From JAGVYE01 sp964502785 (GTDB lineage Archaea; Nanobdellota; Nanobdellia; Woesearchaeales; GW2011-AR9), in the NCBI GenBank assembly GCA_964502785.1, contig CAZCXW010000020.1, forward strand, positions 1 through 21,674: a stretch of DNA of 21,674 nucleotides, given 5' to 3'. Below, one piece after another: positions 1-6,571 of this stretch. A program made the translations under genes and the position numbers. The notes beneath the pieces were generated by a model. The model was not told the origin of the DNA. It ran no database searches and saw only the letters and a program-made list of their open reading frames with translations. Position 1 is the first letter of the stretch, and each line of letters starts with the position of its first letter.

Positions 1-40
1 CATGTTTCCTAGGAAAAAGTCTATTCTTTAAACTTAACAT
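1..40 (-). CDS. Possible 5' end of a gene running off the left edge
   Basis: A minus-strand ATG at 40-38 opens a frame of 13 codons (MLSLKNRLFPRKH) that stays open to the window edge. There is no homology signal in so short a stretch, and no well-placed TATA box or ribosome binding site. The perfect palindrome TTTCCTAGGAAA (5-16) lies inside it. It may be a real truncated gene or chance. Confidence 0.2.
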   Translation of the reverse strand, partial: MLSLKNRLFPRKH

Positions 41-94
41 CGGAGATACTGTTATACAAGAAAATTAGAAAAAAGGTAAATTTTGCCCCTACGC

Positions 95-143
95 GACTTT
101 GAATTTTTTCTCCGCTTCGGAACGTTGCACTAAAATTCAAGTC
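95..143 (-). other. Imperfect long hairpin downstream of the first gene
   Basis: GACTTTGAATTTT (95-107) pairs with AAAATTCAAGTC (132-143), 12 bp with one bulged base. The loop holds a small nested hairpin, TCCG-CTT-CGGA (111-121). It lies 34-82 nt beyond the stop codon of the minus-strand gene at 177-1211 and could shape the 3' end of that transcript. There is no clear T-tract, so calling it a terminator is only inference. I see no gene on either strand between 41 and 176. Confidence 0.45.
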
Positions 144-176
144 CTATCGGACGATTTTAACAGCGATCGCATACAA

Positions 177-1211
177 TTATACTATCTTTTTCACAACCGC
201 ATTTTCAAAGGCATTCGCTTCAATCATTTCCTGCGCTTTTTTAGAAAGAGCGCCCGTATGGAGGAATAACAAAGGCAATTTTTTCATCTGCGCTTCAAGG
301 TAAGCGATGGAGAGTTCTTTTTCATCGCAGCGGCTTTTCTTTTTGGCTTTGCAGAAATATTTTATTTTACCGACCACGGAAGGAACGCTTACCAGCAAAC
401 TTATTTCTGCATTCTTGCGGATGAGCAATGATTCTTGGATGCTTATTTCCAATTCGTGAAGAAATTTTTCAACATCAGAATAGAAAGGATTATGGTTGAT
501 TCCAGTGCTCGGTTGTTCTGGCAGTTCTGTTTTAATTTCTTCTTCCAGTTTCTTCTGTTTTTCTTTTTTGTCAGAAATAATTTCGCCCGGGGCAACTTCT
601 TTATTTATTTTTTCCCATCTCTTCTTTTTCGGCGCTTTTTTCTCTTCAGCAATCTCTTCAGGTTTTGATGGAATGGCATTGATAGTTGGTTCTTTTTGCG
701 TTTCTGAAATTTCTTTGCCAAAGGCGGAAGCTGAAGATTCCGCAGGCTGCTGCTGAGGTTCTGTCGGCGGAGTTAAAATATTCGCAATGAGTTTGTTTGT
801 TTCTTCATCTGGAAGGAGATGCCATTTCCAGAATAATTCTGTCTGGTCTTTGAATCGGACCTGCAAAGGAATAGCAAAATCTTTTAAGTTCCGCAACGCG
901 ACTTTCGCTAACAGTTCTAAGTTTTCTTCTCTGAGAATTTTTTTTGCTTTTAATTCGTCCAGGATTGCCAAATCTTTCGGATTAACGTTGCCTTGCACAA
1001 AATCATATAACTGGTATTCCTGCCCGGACAGGAAGTATAATGGGGAGCCGCCGACTTTGAGGAATGATAATTTCACTTTTCCTTGGGAGACCAAGTCTGC
1101 AAGGTGTGCGGAGGCAATCAGCACCTCGCTTTTTATGGTTTTTGCGACTTTCGCCGGCAGTGTCGGGCCTGAAGTTTTTAGGAAGTTAAGGATTTGGTCT
1201 TGAGCGAACAT
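177..1211 (-). CDS. wHTH protein with charged linker and restriction-nuclease-like C-terminal domain
   Basis: 344 residues in three parts. Residues 1-65 look like a winged-helix fold (helices around LPAKVAKTI and SAHLADLVSQGKV, then a wing with GGSPLYFL). Residues about 138-225 are a Pro/Glu/Lys-rich, probably disordered linker. Residues about 238-344 have an alpha/beta pattern with E269, strands, YFCKAK (285-290), then AYLEAQMKKLPLLFLHTG and a KKAQEM helix. This order resembles Mrr/RecB-type PD-(D/E)xK nucleases, where an acidic residue and a (Q/C)xK strand form the site and a TxG follows, but I do not see a canonical motif, so nuclease activity is inference. A DNA-binding role is the safest reading. 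A TATA box 26 nt upstream of the ATG implies a leaderless transcript, which supports this start. Confidence 0.8.
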   Translation of the reverse strand: MFAQDQILNFLKTSGPTLPAKVAKTIKSEVLIASAHLADLVSQGKVKLSFLKVGGSPLYFLSGQEYQLYDFVQGNVNPKDLAILDELKAKKILREENLELLAKVALRNLKDFAIPLQVRFKDQTELFWKWHLLPDEETNKLIANILTPPTEPQQQPAESSASAFGKEISETQKEPTINAIPSKPEEIAEEKKAPKKKRWEKINKEVAPGEIISDKKEKQKKLEEEIKTELPEQPSTGINHNPFYSDVEKFLHELEISIQESLLIRKNAEISLLVSVPSVVGKIKYFCKAKKKSRCDEKELSIAYLEAQMKKLPLLFLHTGALSKKAQEMIEANAFENAVVKKIV

Positions 1212-1232
1212 AATTAAAAATTGAAGTTTGAT

Positions 1233-1241
1233 GTTTATAAG
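1233..1241 (-). promoter_or_regulatory. TATA box of the wHTH/nuclease-like gene
   Basis: CTTATAAAC on the minus strand is centred 26 nt upstream of the ATG at 1211, the usual archaeal TATA-to-start distance for a leaderless mRNA. Confidence 0.55.
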
Positions 1242-1290
1242 ATTTTTGTAACTGAAAAAAATAGTCGGGACACGTGATAAAAACGAAATG

Positions 1291-1300
1291 TTTTTAAATA
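1291..1300 (+). promoter_or_regulatory. TATA box of the acidic protein gene
   Basis: TTTTTAAATA is centred about 31 nt upstream of the ATG at 1328, predicting a leader of about 5 nt. Confidence 0.5.
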
Positions 1301-1327
1301 GAAAAATAATTCGAGGGCGTAACGAAA

Positions 1328-1795
1328 ATGTACAAAATCTTCAAATCTGATTTTGAACCGCCCGGCGGGAGATTGGACGTAGTTCCTACTTCTTTCGCTT
1401 TTTCTTCACAAACATCAAATGGTTTGGAATCTAAACTTTATTCAGTTCAGGGTAATGAATGGCAAGGTGTTTCTATTTATACTGATGACAACGATGTTGG
1501 AGATTTGGAGGATCCTGCAGACCAACTTGTTGCATACGATCCTGAAAAAGAAGCTGTTCTTAGTGTATTGGAAGAAATTACTGGACGCGATGCTCCTTAC
1601 GAAGCTGAAATACTATCGATTGGTTATAATCCTGTAGTTGAAGAATCAGAAGCGCTAGATGTTAATGCCCTTTACCTGCGCCAGTTAGGATTTGACAATC
1701 TACTCTATGTGCATGCTTTGGATGAAGGGCAAGCGAAAGTTGTCAATGATAATGAACCAGAAATTTTAGATGAAGAATTAGAAGAAGCCGCTTAA
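1328..1795 (+). CDS. Unknown acidic protein, 155 residues
   Basis: I do not recognise this protein. It is soluble and strongly acidic, with Asp/Glu-rich stretches (TDDNDVGDLEDPADQ and a C-terminal DEELEEAA tail) and no signal peptide or membrane segment. A TATA box at 1291-1300 supports transcription from a short-leader mRNA and fits the ATG start. It converges on endA: its TAA and the endA stop codon share the four bases TTAA (1792-1795), so neither gene has room for its own 3' terminator. Codon use looks like that of its neighbours. The promoter and full-length open frame make it likely real; the function is unknown. Confidence 0.75.
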   Translation: MYKIFKSDFEPPGGRLDVVPTSFAFSSQTSNGLESKLYSVQGNEWQGVSIYTDDNDVGDLEDPADQLVAYDPEKEAVLSVLEEITGRDAPYEAEILSIGYNPVVEESEALDVNALYLRQLGFDNLLYVHALDEGQAKVVNDNEPEILDEELEEAA

Positions 1796-2406
1796 GGCCG
1801 CATCCACTTTACTTCATAGTAAGTTACATCATTCTCATCGTCTACAACGCCGAGAAGGAGCCGTTTCTTCGTGCTGTGGGCAACTCTGTTCTTGGCACTG
1901 AATTCATGCCACGTGAAGACATTCGCTTCATGGACAGGAAAGACGATCCAGCGGGCATGATCCTCACCCGGTTTAACGCCGCGGTCATAGACGCGGAAGT
2001 CCGCGCCGAATTTTAGCGCGGTTTTGATGATATATCCTCGATTTCTCATGTCTTTAAAGACACAGTAGCGAATCCAAAAGTTCGGTTCTACCTTTCGGGC
2101 TTTTTTGACGTAAGATTCAAATAAAACTAAACGTCCTCCTTCGCTTTTAACCGCTAATCTCCCTTTCTCCATCAAATATAATGCTTCCAACAGCGACAAT
2201 TCTACTTTTCCCGTTTCCGCAAGGGTGCCGAAGCGGCTTTGATTGTAAAATTCTCTGGCTTCATCAGAAGATTCGGTGATAACTCTTTCTCCTGCGAGTA
2301 TCCCTTCCACTGCTTTTTTCTTTTTTTTGCCATCATCCTTGGGATCTTCTGAGAGCGATACTTCCATTACTTCAGGAACTTTTGCGACTTTCGGTGCTTT
2401 TGTCAT
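1792..2406 (-). CDS. endA: tRNA-splicing endonuclease EndA
   Basis: Cuts introns from precursor tRNAs (and, in archaea, bulge-helix-bulge motifs in rRNA precursors). The C-terminal catalytic domain is unmistakable: GYIIKTALKFGADFRVYDRG, then PGEDHARWIVFPV and RVAHSTKKRLLLGVVD. The triad is Y140, H150 and K181, with the same 10 and 31-residue spacing as known archaeal EndA. At 204 residues it is about 25 longer than the short homotetrameric enzymes because of a Lys-rich N-terminal tail (residues 1-35), a probable RNA contact (inference). A TATA box at 2431-2440 sits about 28 nt upstream of the ATG. It is one of the strongest archaeal markers here and implies intron-bearing tRNAs in the genome. 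Confidence 0.96.
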   Translation of the reverse strand: MTKAPKVAKVPEVMEVSLSEDPKDDGKKKKKAVEGILAGERVITESSDEAREFYNQSRFGTLAETGKVELSLLEALYLMEKGRLAVKSEGGRLVLFESYVKKARKVEPNFWIRYCVFKDMRNRGYIIKTALKFGADFRVYDRGVKPGEDHARWIVFPVHEANVFTWHEFSAKNRVAHSTKKRLLLGVVDDENDVTYYEVKWMRP

Positions 2407-2430
2407 AAAGCGGAAGAATCGCCGAGAGCT

Positions 2431-2440
2431 TTTTTAAACC
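2431..2440 (-). promoter_or_regulatory. TATA box of endA
   Basis: GGTTTAAAAA on the minus strand, centred about 29 nt before the endA ATG at 2406, in the 37-nt gap after radC. It gives endA its own promoter, separate from the accessory operon upstream. Confidence 0.5.
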
Positions 2441-2443
2441 TTT

Positions 2444-3106
2444 CTACGTTGATTCCCGCCAGCTCCACCATTTCTCCCTGCCGATGATGATGTGGTCTAA
2501 GAAATCTATCCCCATGATTTCTCCTGTTTTCTCTAATTTTTTGGTTATAAGAAAATCTTCTTTGGATGGTTCTGGTTCGCCTGAAGGATGGTTATGCAAA
2601 ACGATAATGGCTTTAGCTAAATGCTTGATCGCGCCATAAAACACTTCCCGAGGGTGGATGAGCGAAGCATTAAGGATCCCTATAGTGATGGTCTCTTCCG
2701 CAATGATATTGTGGCGGGTGTCTAGGTATACAGCAATAAAATGTTCTTTCTGGAGATCTTTTAATTTAGGCTGGAATCGATTTACAATATCCTGTGATTT
2801 TGTGACGGACATTTTTTCATAGGAGCTGCTTGAGAGGCGTTTGGCGAATTCACAAACAGCGATAATTTGGCAGCTCTTTGCCTTGCCGATTCCGTATTCG
2901 GAAGCAAGTTCTTGAACACTGCTTTGAATTAACCCTTGTGTTCCATATTTCGCCAATAGTTTATGGGCAATTTCCAGAACATTTTCTTTTTTCGTTCCTG
3001 ATTTAAGGATGATGGCTAAAAGTTCAGCAGTGGACAGGACTTGCGCTCCTTCTTTTTCCAGCCGTTCACGGGGCCTGTTTTCTAAGGACATGTCAGTGAT
3101 TTTCAT
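2444..3106 (-). CDS. radC: RadC-family JAB/MPN metalloprotein
   Basis: 220 residues, the normal RadC length. Residues about 1-95 carry the N-terminal helical and HhH-like part (LSTAELLAIILKSGTK, then YGIGKAKSCQIIAVCEFAKR at 71-90). Residues about 100-220 are the JAB domain with the zinc motif HNHPSGEPEPSKED: H171, H173, S181 and D184 fit HxH-x7-S-x2-D. RadC was named for DNA repair but its function is unsettled; it is common in bacteria and on mobile elements and sparse in archaea, so transfer is likely. The C-terminus (REKWWSWREST) departs from the usual GxxxYSFxE ending. Its ATG overlaps the TGA of the preceding 92-residue gene (ATGA, 3103-3106), so the two are translationally coupled and belong to the ORF6N operon. 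Confidence 0.95.
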   Translation of the reverse strand: MKITDMSLENRPRERLEKEGAQVLSTAELLAIILKSGTKKENVLEIAHKLLAKYGTQGLIQSSVQELASEYGIGKAKSCQIIAVCEFAKRLSSSSYEKMSVTKSQDIVNRFQPKLKDLQKEHFIAVYLDTRHNIIAEETITIGILNASLIHPREVFYGAIKHLAKAIIVLHNHPSGEPEPSKEDFLITKKLEKTGEIMGIDFLDHIIIGREKWWSWREST

Positions 3107-3381
3107 TTGAGATGGAGGACTCTCTTATTTTCGATCAATGATTTCATCTGTGATATGGCCATTTTATTCAACTTAACCAACCTTTCTTCTTGAGATAATT
3201 CTTGCTTGATAAATTCAGAATTTAACGATTCAAAGTTGGCCAAAACCACTAATTGGATAACATAAGCGTAATCTCTCATATTTCCTTCTTTATACCAGTC
3301 AAAATCACCTTCTACAATAGAGGTTGCACTATACTGCTTGTGACTTTCTTTCATTTGTTTAAATATATCTTCATCTCTCAT
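3103..3381 (-). CDS. Unknown 92-residue protein between ORF6N gene and radC
   Basis: I do not recognise it. It is predicted to be helical and charged, with a central hydrophobic helix (YAYVIQLVVLANFESL) flanked by acidic and basic stretches and a Lys/Leu-rich C-terminal helix; no metal or nucleotide motif is visible. Both ends are ATGA overlaps: its ATG overlaps the ancestral stop of the ORF6N gene (3378-3381) and its TGA overlaps the radC start (3103-3106). Such coupling suggests it works with one of those partners, and a small regulator or partner subunit is one possible reading. Confidence 0.75.
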   Translation of the reverse strand: MRDEDIFKQMKESHKQYSATSIVEGDFDWYKEGNMRDYAYVIQLVVLANFESLNSEFIKQELSQEERLVKLNKMAISQMKSLIENKRVLHLK

Positions 3382-4262
3382 TTCAACCCTAGCTTCTCCA
3401 GCAGCTTAAATGCTTCTTTATCAAATTTAGAAAAAGCAAACCATTTTTTGCATAAATCTTTTAATTACGCTTCAAAATGATACACTACTTTATTGTCAAT
3501 TATGATAAACCGATCGTGTGACTGCTTAAATTCTTTTACTTCAATAGGCGGATACTGTGAATTGTATTTATTCAAGTCAAGCAATAATTGTTTAGAAATC
3601 TCTTTAGTGAATATTGTAACCAGCACATTTTTATTTCTTTTGCTGAATAGCGTCAAAACTGAATCATCTATGTAATTGTCAATGAGGATAATAGAATGAT
3701 GAGCATCCCTAATCAAATCAGATGCAAACTTATAAGCATCAAAAACTTGACCCTCAAAAAATATTCCTTTTTCTGGCCTGATGTCTTTGCTTTCGATTGC
3801 ATCAAATATCTGTTCAAATTTCTTATCGTATCCTATCTGTTTTTGTTCTATGTTATCTAATCTTTGAAAAACTTGAACACCAGAAGCGATAAATCTTCTC
3901 ATAACTACAAACGCAGTCATTATCTGAATGCTTATTTGTACAGCAGTATCGCTTTTTAAAACTCCAGAAAGCATAGCAACGCCTTGCTCTGTAAAAACAT
4001 ATGGTAAATATCGTCTTCCCCCTTTACTATTTTTTGAGGTCTCAAATTGCGACCTCAAAGAGTCAAATTCAGAATCTGTTAATTGAAACATAAATTCTTG
4101 TGGAAACCGCTCTATATTCCTTTTGACCTGTTCATTTAATCGTTTTGTTTTTACTTTGTAGAGTTCAGCTAAATCTTCGTCTAGCATTACCTGTGATTTT
4201 CGGAAAGTATAAATTCTCTTTTTTATATAATCCCCCGTTAATAGCAATGAATTTTCAGTCAT
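3378..4262 (-). pseudogene. ORF6N-domain DNA-binding protein, C-terminus cut by a nonsense mutation
   Basis: The intact part (3465-4262, 265 residues) begins with an ORF6N domain, a phage-derived DNA-binding module: KSQVMLDEDLAELYKVKTKRLNEQVKRN, then RFPQEFMFQLT and RRYLPYVFTEQGVAMLSGVL, roughly residues 15-115. The second half has a phospholipase D-like look (SIILIDNYIDDSVLTL and HDRFIIID), typical of this protein group. A TAA at 3465-3467 follows VVYHFEA. Beyond it the same frame continues for 28 codons (LKDLCKKWFAFSKFDKEAFK...) to a TGA at 3378-3380, matching the usual C-terminus YHIGASLKDLGKKWFAFSK; a TCA to TAA change at the Ser codon explains the stop. The ancestral stop overlaps the next ATG. 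The truncated protein may still bind DNA. Promoter at 4288-4298. Confidence 0.85.
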
Positions 4263-4287
4263 TTTCGAAACTTTTCAAAGAATTCGC

Positions 4288-4298
4288 TTTATATACCT
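4288..4298 (-). promoter_or_regulatory. TATA box of the ORF6N-radC operon
   Basis: GGTATATAAAG on the minus strand, a near-consensus archaeal TATA box centred about 30 nt upstream of the ATG at 4262. It should start the mRNA for the ORF6N gene, the 92-residue gene and radC with a leader of about 5 nt. Confidence 0.65.
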
Positions 4299-4322
4299 TA
4301 GCCAAGGTTGACCAGTGGCTCG

Positions 4323-4571
4323 TTACTTCTTTTTCTGCAAGGTTTCTAAGCCTTTGTCGGTTATGGAGACGACTGTAGAAGGTCTGTTGTTTGCGGGGTG
4401 TTCCTTAATCGTTTTGATTTCAATCTGGCCGTACAATTCCAGTTCTTCACAGTTTGCTTTGATGGAACGATAACCCGTGTTCACTTTTCTTTCCAACTGC
4501 GCGTAGGTTGCTGATTTTTCTTTGACGACCGAGAGAATTCTCTTCTTTATCTCGTAAGAAGAGCGTTTCAT
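4323..4571 (-). CDS. Small winged-helix transcription regulator
   Basis: 82 residues, essentially one winged-helix domain: helix 1 SSYEIKKRILSVVKEK, helix-turn-helix ATYAQLERKVNTGYRSIKANCEELELYG, then a wing (IEIKTIKEHPANNRPSTVVSITDKG) and a final helix. It resembles a family of short archaeal wHTH proteins that begin MKRSSYEIKK. The ATG lies 25 nt from a TATA box and is leaderless. An inverted repeat TACTGC-N6-GCAGTA covers the start site, and a larger 12-bp inverted repeat frames the whole promoter, which points to autorepression (inference). The target beyond its own promoter is unknown. Confidence 0.88.
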   Translation of the reverse strand: MKRSSYEIKKRILSVVKEKSATYAQLERKVNTGYRSIKANCEELELYGQIEIKTIKEHPANNRPSTVVSITDKGLETLQKKK

Positions 4572-4625
4572 ACTGCAATAAAGCAGTAAGGTTTAAATAG
4601 AACTAACTCATGATATTGCAGTATG
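4569..4625. promoter_or_regulatory. Bidirectional promoter framed by a 12-bp inverted repeat operator
   Basis: CATACTGCAATA (4569-4580) and its exact reverse complement TATTGCAGTATG (4614-4625) lie 33 nt apart. A TATA-like GGTTTAAATAGAA (4590-4602) sits midway, about 25 nt from an ATG on each side (4571 minus, 4623 plus). A third half-site, GCAGTA (4583-4588), makes a tighter palindrome with TACTGC (4571-4576). Both predicted transcription starts lie inside the repeat arms, so a bound repressor would block both directions. The wHTH protein next door is the natural candidate. Confidence 0.65.
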
Positions 4626-4626
4626 T

Positions 4627-4809
4627 TTGATAAACGTGGATTGGATTGGGTTTGAAAGAACACCACAGCGTAAATTTAATCAAAATTATAATGGTGAATC
4701 ACAACCAAATTTTATGGACCTACCTTCGTTGCTATTGAGAAAAATAAAATTATCGTTAGGATTAATGGCGATTGGTTTTTTCCTTCAGTTACTTCCATTA
4801 CTCTCTTAA
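4627..4809 (+). CDS. Possible small membrane-associated protein, uncertain
   Basis: An open frame of 60 codons beginning at TTG, with a polar N-terminal half (ERTPQRKFNQNYNGESQPNF) and a hydrophobic C-terminal segment (LGLMAIGFFLQLLPLLS). The better-placed ATG at 4623 is in another frame and stops after 10 codons (MFDKRGLDWV). One missing or extra base in the GGATTGGATTGGG stretch (4639-4651) would join the two frames, so this may be a frameshifted gene driven by the bidirectional promoter. It converges on rpe and overlaps it by 12 nt. Evidence is weak. No other gene is visible in 4572-4797. Confidence 0.25.
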   Translation: MINVDWIGFERTPQRKFNQNYNGESQPNFMDLPSLLLRKIKLSLGLMAIGFFLQLLPLLS

Positions 4810-5418
4810 CACTTCCTTCAATTCCTTCATCGCTTCTCGCGGATTTGAAGCCTTTGCAATGTAAGATCCAGAAACAAAGTCATCAGCCCCTGCTTTCTTG
4901 GCTAATTGAATGGTAAGCGGATCCATACCTCCATCGACAATTACCCTTATTTTTGGATTAATTCTTTTGAGGTGGGCTATTTTACGCAAGGGATAGTCTA
5001 GGAAATGCGCTCCATAAAATCCTGGATGCACCGTTAAAATTAAGATATAATCACAATACTTCAAGTAGGTTCTTACTTTACTCACGCCTGTTTCTGGATT
5101 TAATGCAAAGGCGATCTTCTTTCCTCTTTTTCTCATCCAAGCAATGTACTTAATGTGGTTTTTGATTTCTTTGAACTGGGGAATGCATATATCGACATTA
5201 TGGCCATGCTTTCGAATCCATTCTTCTGGATGTTTCATCATCAAATGAGCATTATACTTAAATTTTTGAGGAAGATGGAAAGGAAACGTTAATGATTTAT
5301 TTGGGACTGCTTTGCCATCAGCAATATCAAGATGAAGAGTTTTTGCCACGCCCGAAAGTTTCTTCAATAGTTTATCTAAATCCTGCTGGCTCTTGGCCAT
5401 CACTGAAGGATAAATCAT
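4798..5418 (-). CDS. rpe: Ribulose-phosphate 3-epimerase
   Basis: Interconverts ribulose-5-phosphate and xylulose-5-phosphate. 206 residues of TIM-barrel with the family's metal ligands in order: H29 and D31 (LHLDIADGKAVPN), H58 (NAHLMMKHPEE) and D162 (IRVIVDGGM). The phosphate site is represented by GSYIAKA near 184. The family loop VNPGFGGQ appears as VHPGFYGAH (130-138), a divergent form. The length is slightly short. It is the last gene of a six-gene operon; its ATG overlaps the rpiB stop (ATGA, 5415-5418). The pairing with rpiB and with zwf/gnd elsewhere in the window supports a pentose phosphate role over a hexulose-phosphate synthase-like role. Confidence 0.92.
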   Translation of the reverse strand: MIYPSVMAKSQQDLDKLLKKLSGVAKTLHLDIADGKAVPNKSLTFPFHLPQKFKYNAHLMMKHPEEWIRKHGHNVDICIPQFKEIKNHIKYIAWMRKRGKKIAFALNPETGVSKVRTYLKYCDYILILTVHPGFYGAHFLDYPLRKIAHLKRINPKIRVIVDGGMDPLTIQLAKKAGADDFVSGSYIAKASNPREAMKELKEVLRE

Positions 5419-5858
5419 CGTTCTGCCTTTTCGATTTTATGCAGTCTTCGTTGATGACGTAATGCTTGGGAGAAAGGAGTTTGCAGCCACTCTAAAACGA
5501 TTTTGCGCGCTTGTTTGACGCTCAGATAATCAGCGGGCAAGCATAATACATTTGCATTATCATCACTCCTTGTTGTTTTTGCTTCTCGCGGAGAAAATCC
5601 CGTAACCGCGCGGATGCCCTTTACTTTATTTGTGGCAATACAAACACCTTGTCCATTCCGGCAGATGACAATCCCCCTGCTTTTTTGTTCTTTCGCCACT
5701 TTTCTTGCCAAAGGAATGGCATAATCAGGATAATCGTCTTTTGGAGCAAGCTGGAAAGGGCCACAGTCTTCTGCTTCATATTTTTTCTGTTTGAGGAAAG
5801 AAATTAATTCTTTCTTCAGCTTAAATCCACCGTGATCTGAAGCAAGATACACTTTCAT
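5415..5858 (-). CDS. rpiB: Ribose-5-phosphate isomerase B
   Basis: Interconverts ribose-5-phosphate and ribulose-5-phosphate. The start is the ATG at 5858 (MKVYLASDHGGF), which overlaps the TGA of the upstream membrane protein (ATGA, 5855-5858); the open frame extends further upstream but that extension lies in the other gene. 147 residues, normal length. Motifs: SDHGGF (7-12), the catalytic-cysteine loop as VICRNGQGVCIATNKVKGIRA (C66), and TRSDDNANVLCLPADYLS, where the usual (R)xHND is DDN. The CRNG and SDDN variants are like those of other LacAB/RpiB proteins from small-genome microbes. A galactose-6-phosphate isomerase is the alternative, but the rpe neighbour favours RpiB. Most archaea use RpiA, so this is probably of bacterial origin. 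Confidence 0.92.
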   Translation of the reverse strand: MKVYLASDHGGFKLKKELISFLKQKKYEAEDCGPFQLAPKDDYPDYAIPLARKVAKEQKSRGIVICRNGQGVCIATNKVKGIRAVTGFSPREAKTTRSDDNANVLCLPADYLSVKQARKIVLEWLQTPFSQALRHQRRLHKIEKAER

Positions 5859-6571
5859 TTCCGGTTTCCTCTTTGAATCATCAAAATGAGAAGATACGTT
5901 AAAATTAAGATAATAATATGTGCAGTTGCCGATAACGCTGATTTTGATACAACGATTCCCTGCTGAACCAAGAGAGCTCCAAAAAATGCTGAAGAATAAA
6001 TTGGCACAAAAGAAATCCACGGTTTCAATCCTACAAATTTCTGAAGGCTTGGAATCCATAAGATAAGGAAAGCCGTTGCTCCAATTAACGTGGCTCGTAC
6101 TGGATTTACGGTTGGGTACAAGAAGATGTATAAAGTATCAATCACATATTGCAGAACAATAAGGCTTCCAAGCACTTTAAGGTGAGAAAGCCATTTCTTA
6201 TTTTTTTTCATTTGATTTAATATCGTTATCCCTCCAAACAGGCTGAGCATGATAATATTTATCACAATTATTCCATAAAACGATGTTTGTGTCAAATAAG
6301 TGCCGTCACTGCCGTCTGTGGCGAGTAAATAAATAAACTGGTCTAAAATAAAAGCTGTTCCTATTCCGCTTAAAATCAAGGAAGTTCTGGGCAGAATTTT
6401 TATTACGAGAAAGAATATACTTATGATAAGAATAACTGCTCCTGTAAAAAAGTGATGGATATTATATACTCCAATATTAAGATTAGCTAAAGGAAATAAA
6501 AAAAGGTAAATTCTAAGGAGAACCAAAGTTATGATCCATGAACTCAGAAAATATTTGGTCTCTTTTTTCAT
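5855..6571 (-). CDS. Unknown multi-pass membrane protein B (two-part)
   Basis: 238 residues with about seven to eight hydrophobic segments. The N-terminal half (1-120) has an in-membrane HH motif (NIHHFFTGAVILI) and GIGTAFILDQFIYLL, a pattern found in several unassigned archaeal membrane proteins. The C-terminal half (about 130-238) is clearly related to the whole of the 127-residue protein encoded just upstream: both have YxFLYP, RATLIGATAF, IP, F(V/I)G(L/M)KPW, F(V/L)PIY, GALL and a final isoleucine-rich helix. Thus it looks like an N-terminal module fused to a paralogue of its neighbour. It is coupled by ATGA overlaps to both neighbours in a sugar-phosphate operon. A transport or membrane-anchoring role is possible but unproven. 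Confidence 0.85.
   Translation of the reverse strand: MKKETKYFLSSWIITLVLLRIYLFLFPLANLNIGVYNIHHFFTGAVILIISIFFLVIKILPRTSLILSGIGTAFILDQFIYLLATDGSDGTYLTQTSFYGIIVINIIMLSLFGGITILNQMKKNKKWLSHLKVLGSLIVLQYVIDTLYIFLYPTVNPVRATLIGATAFLILWIPSLQKFVGLKPWISFVPIYSSAFFGALLVQQGIVVSKSALSATAHIIILILTYLLILMIQRGNRK

Noticed and set aside
5859..6059. N-terminal extension of RpiB
   Set aside because: It lies in another frame of the membrane protein gene; RpiB begins at MKVYLASDHGG and the ATGA overlap fixes the start.
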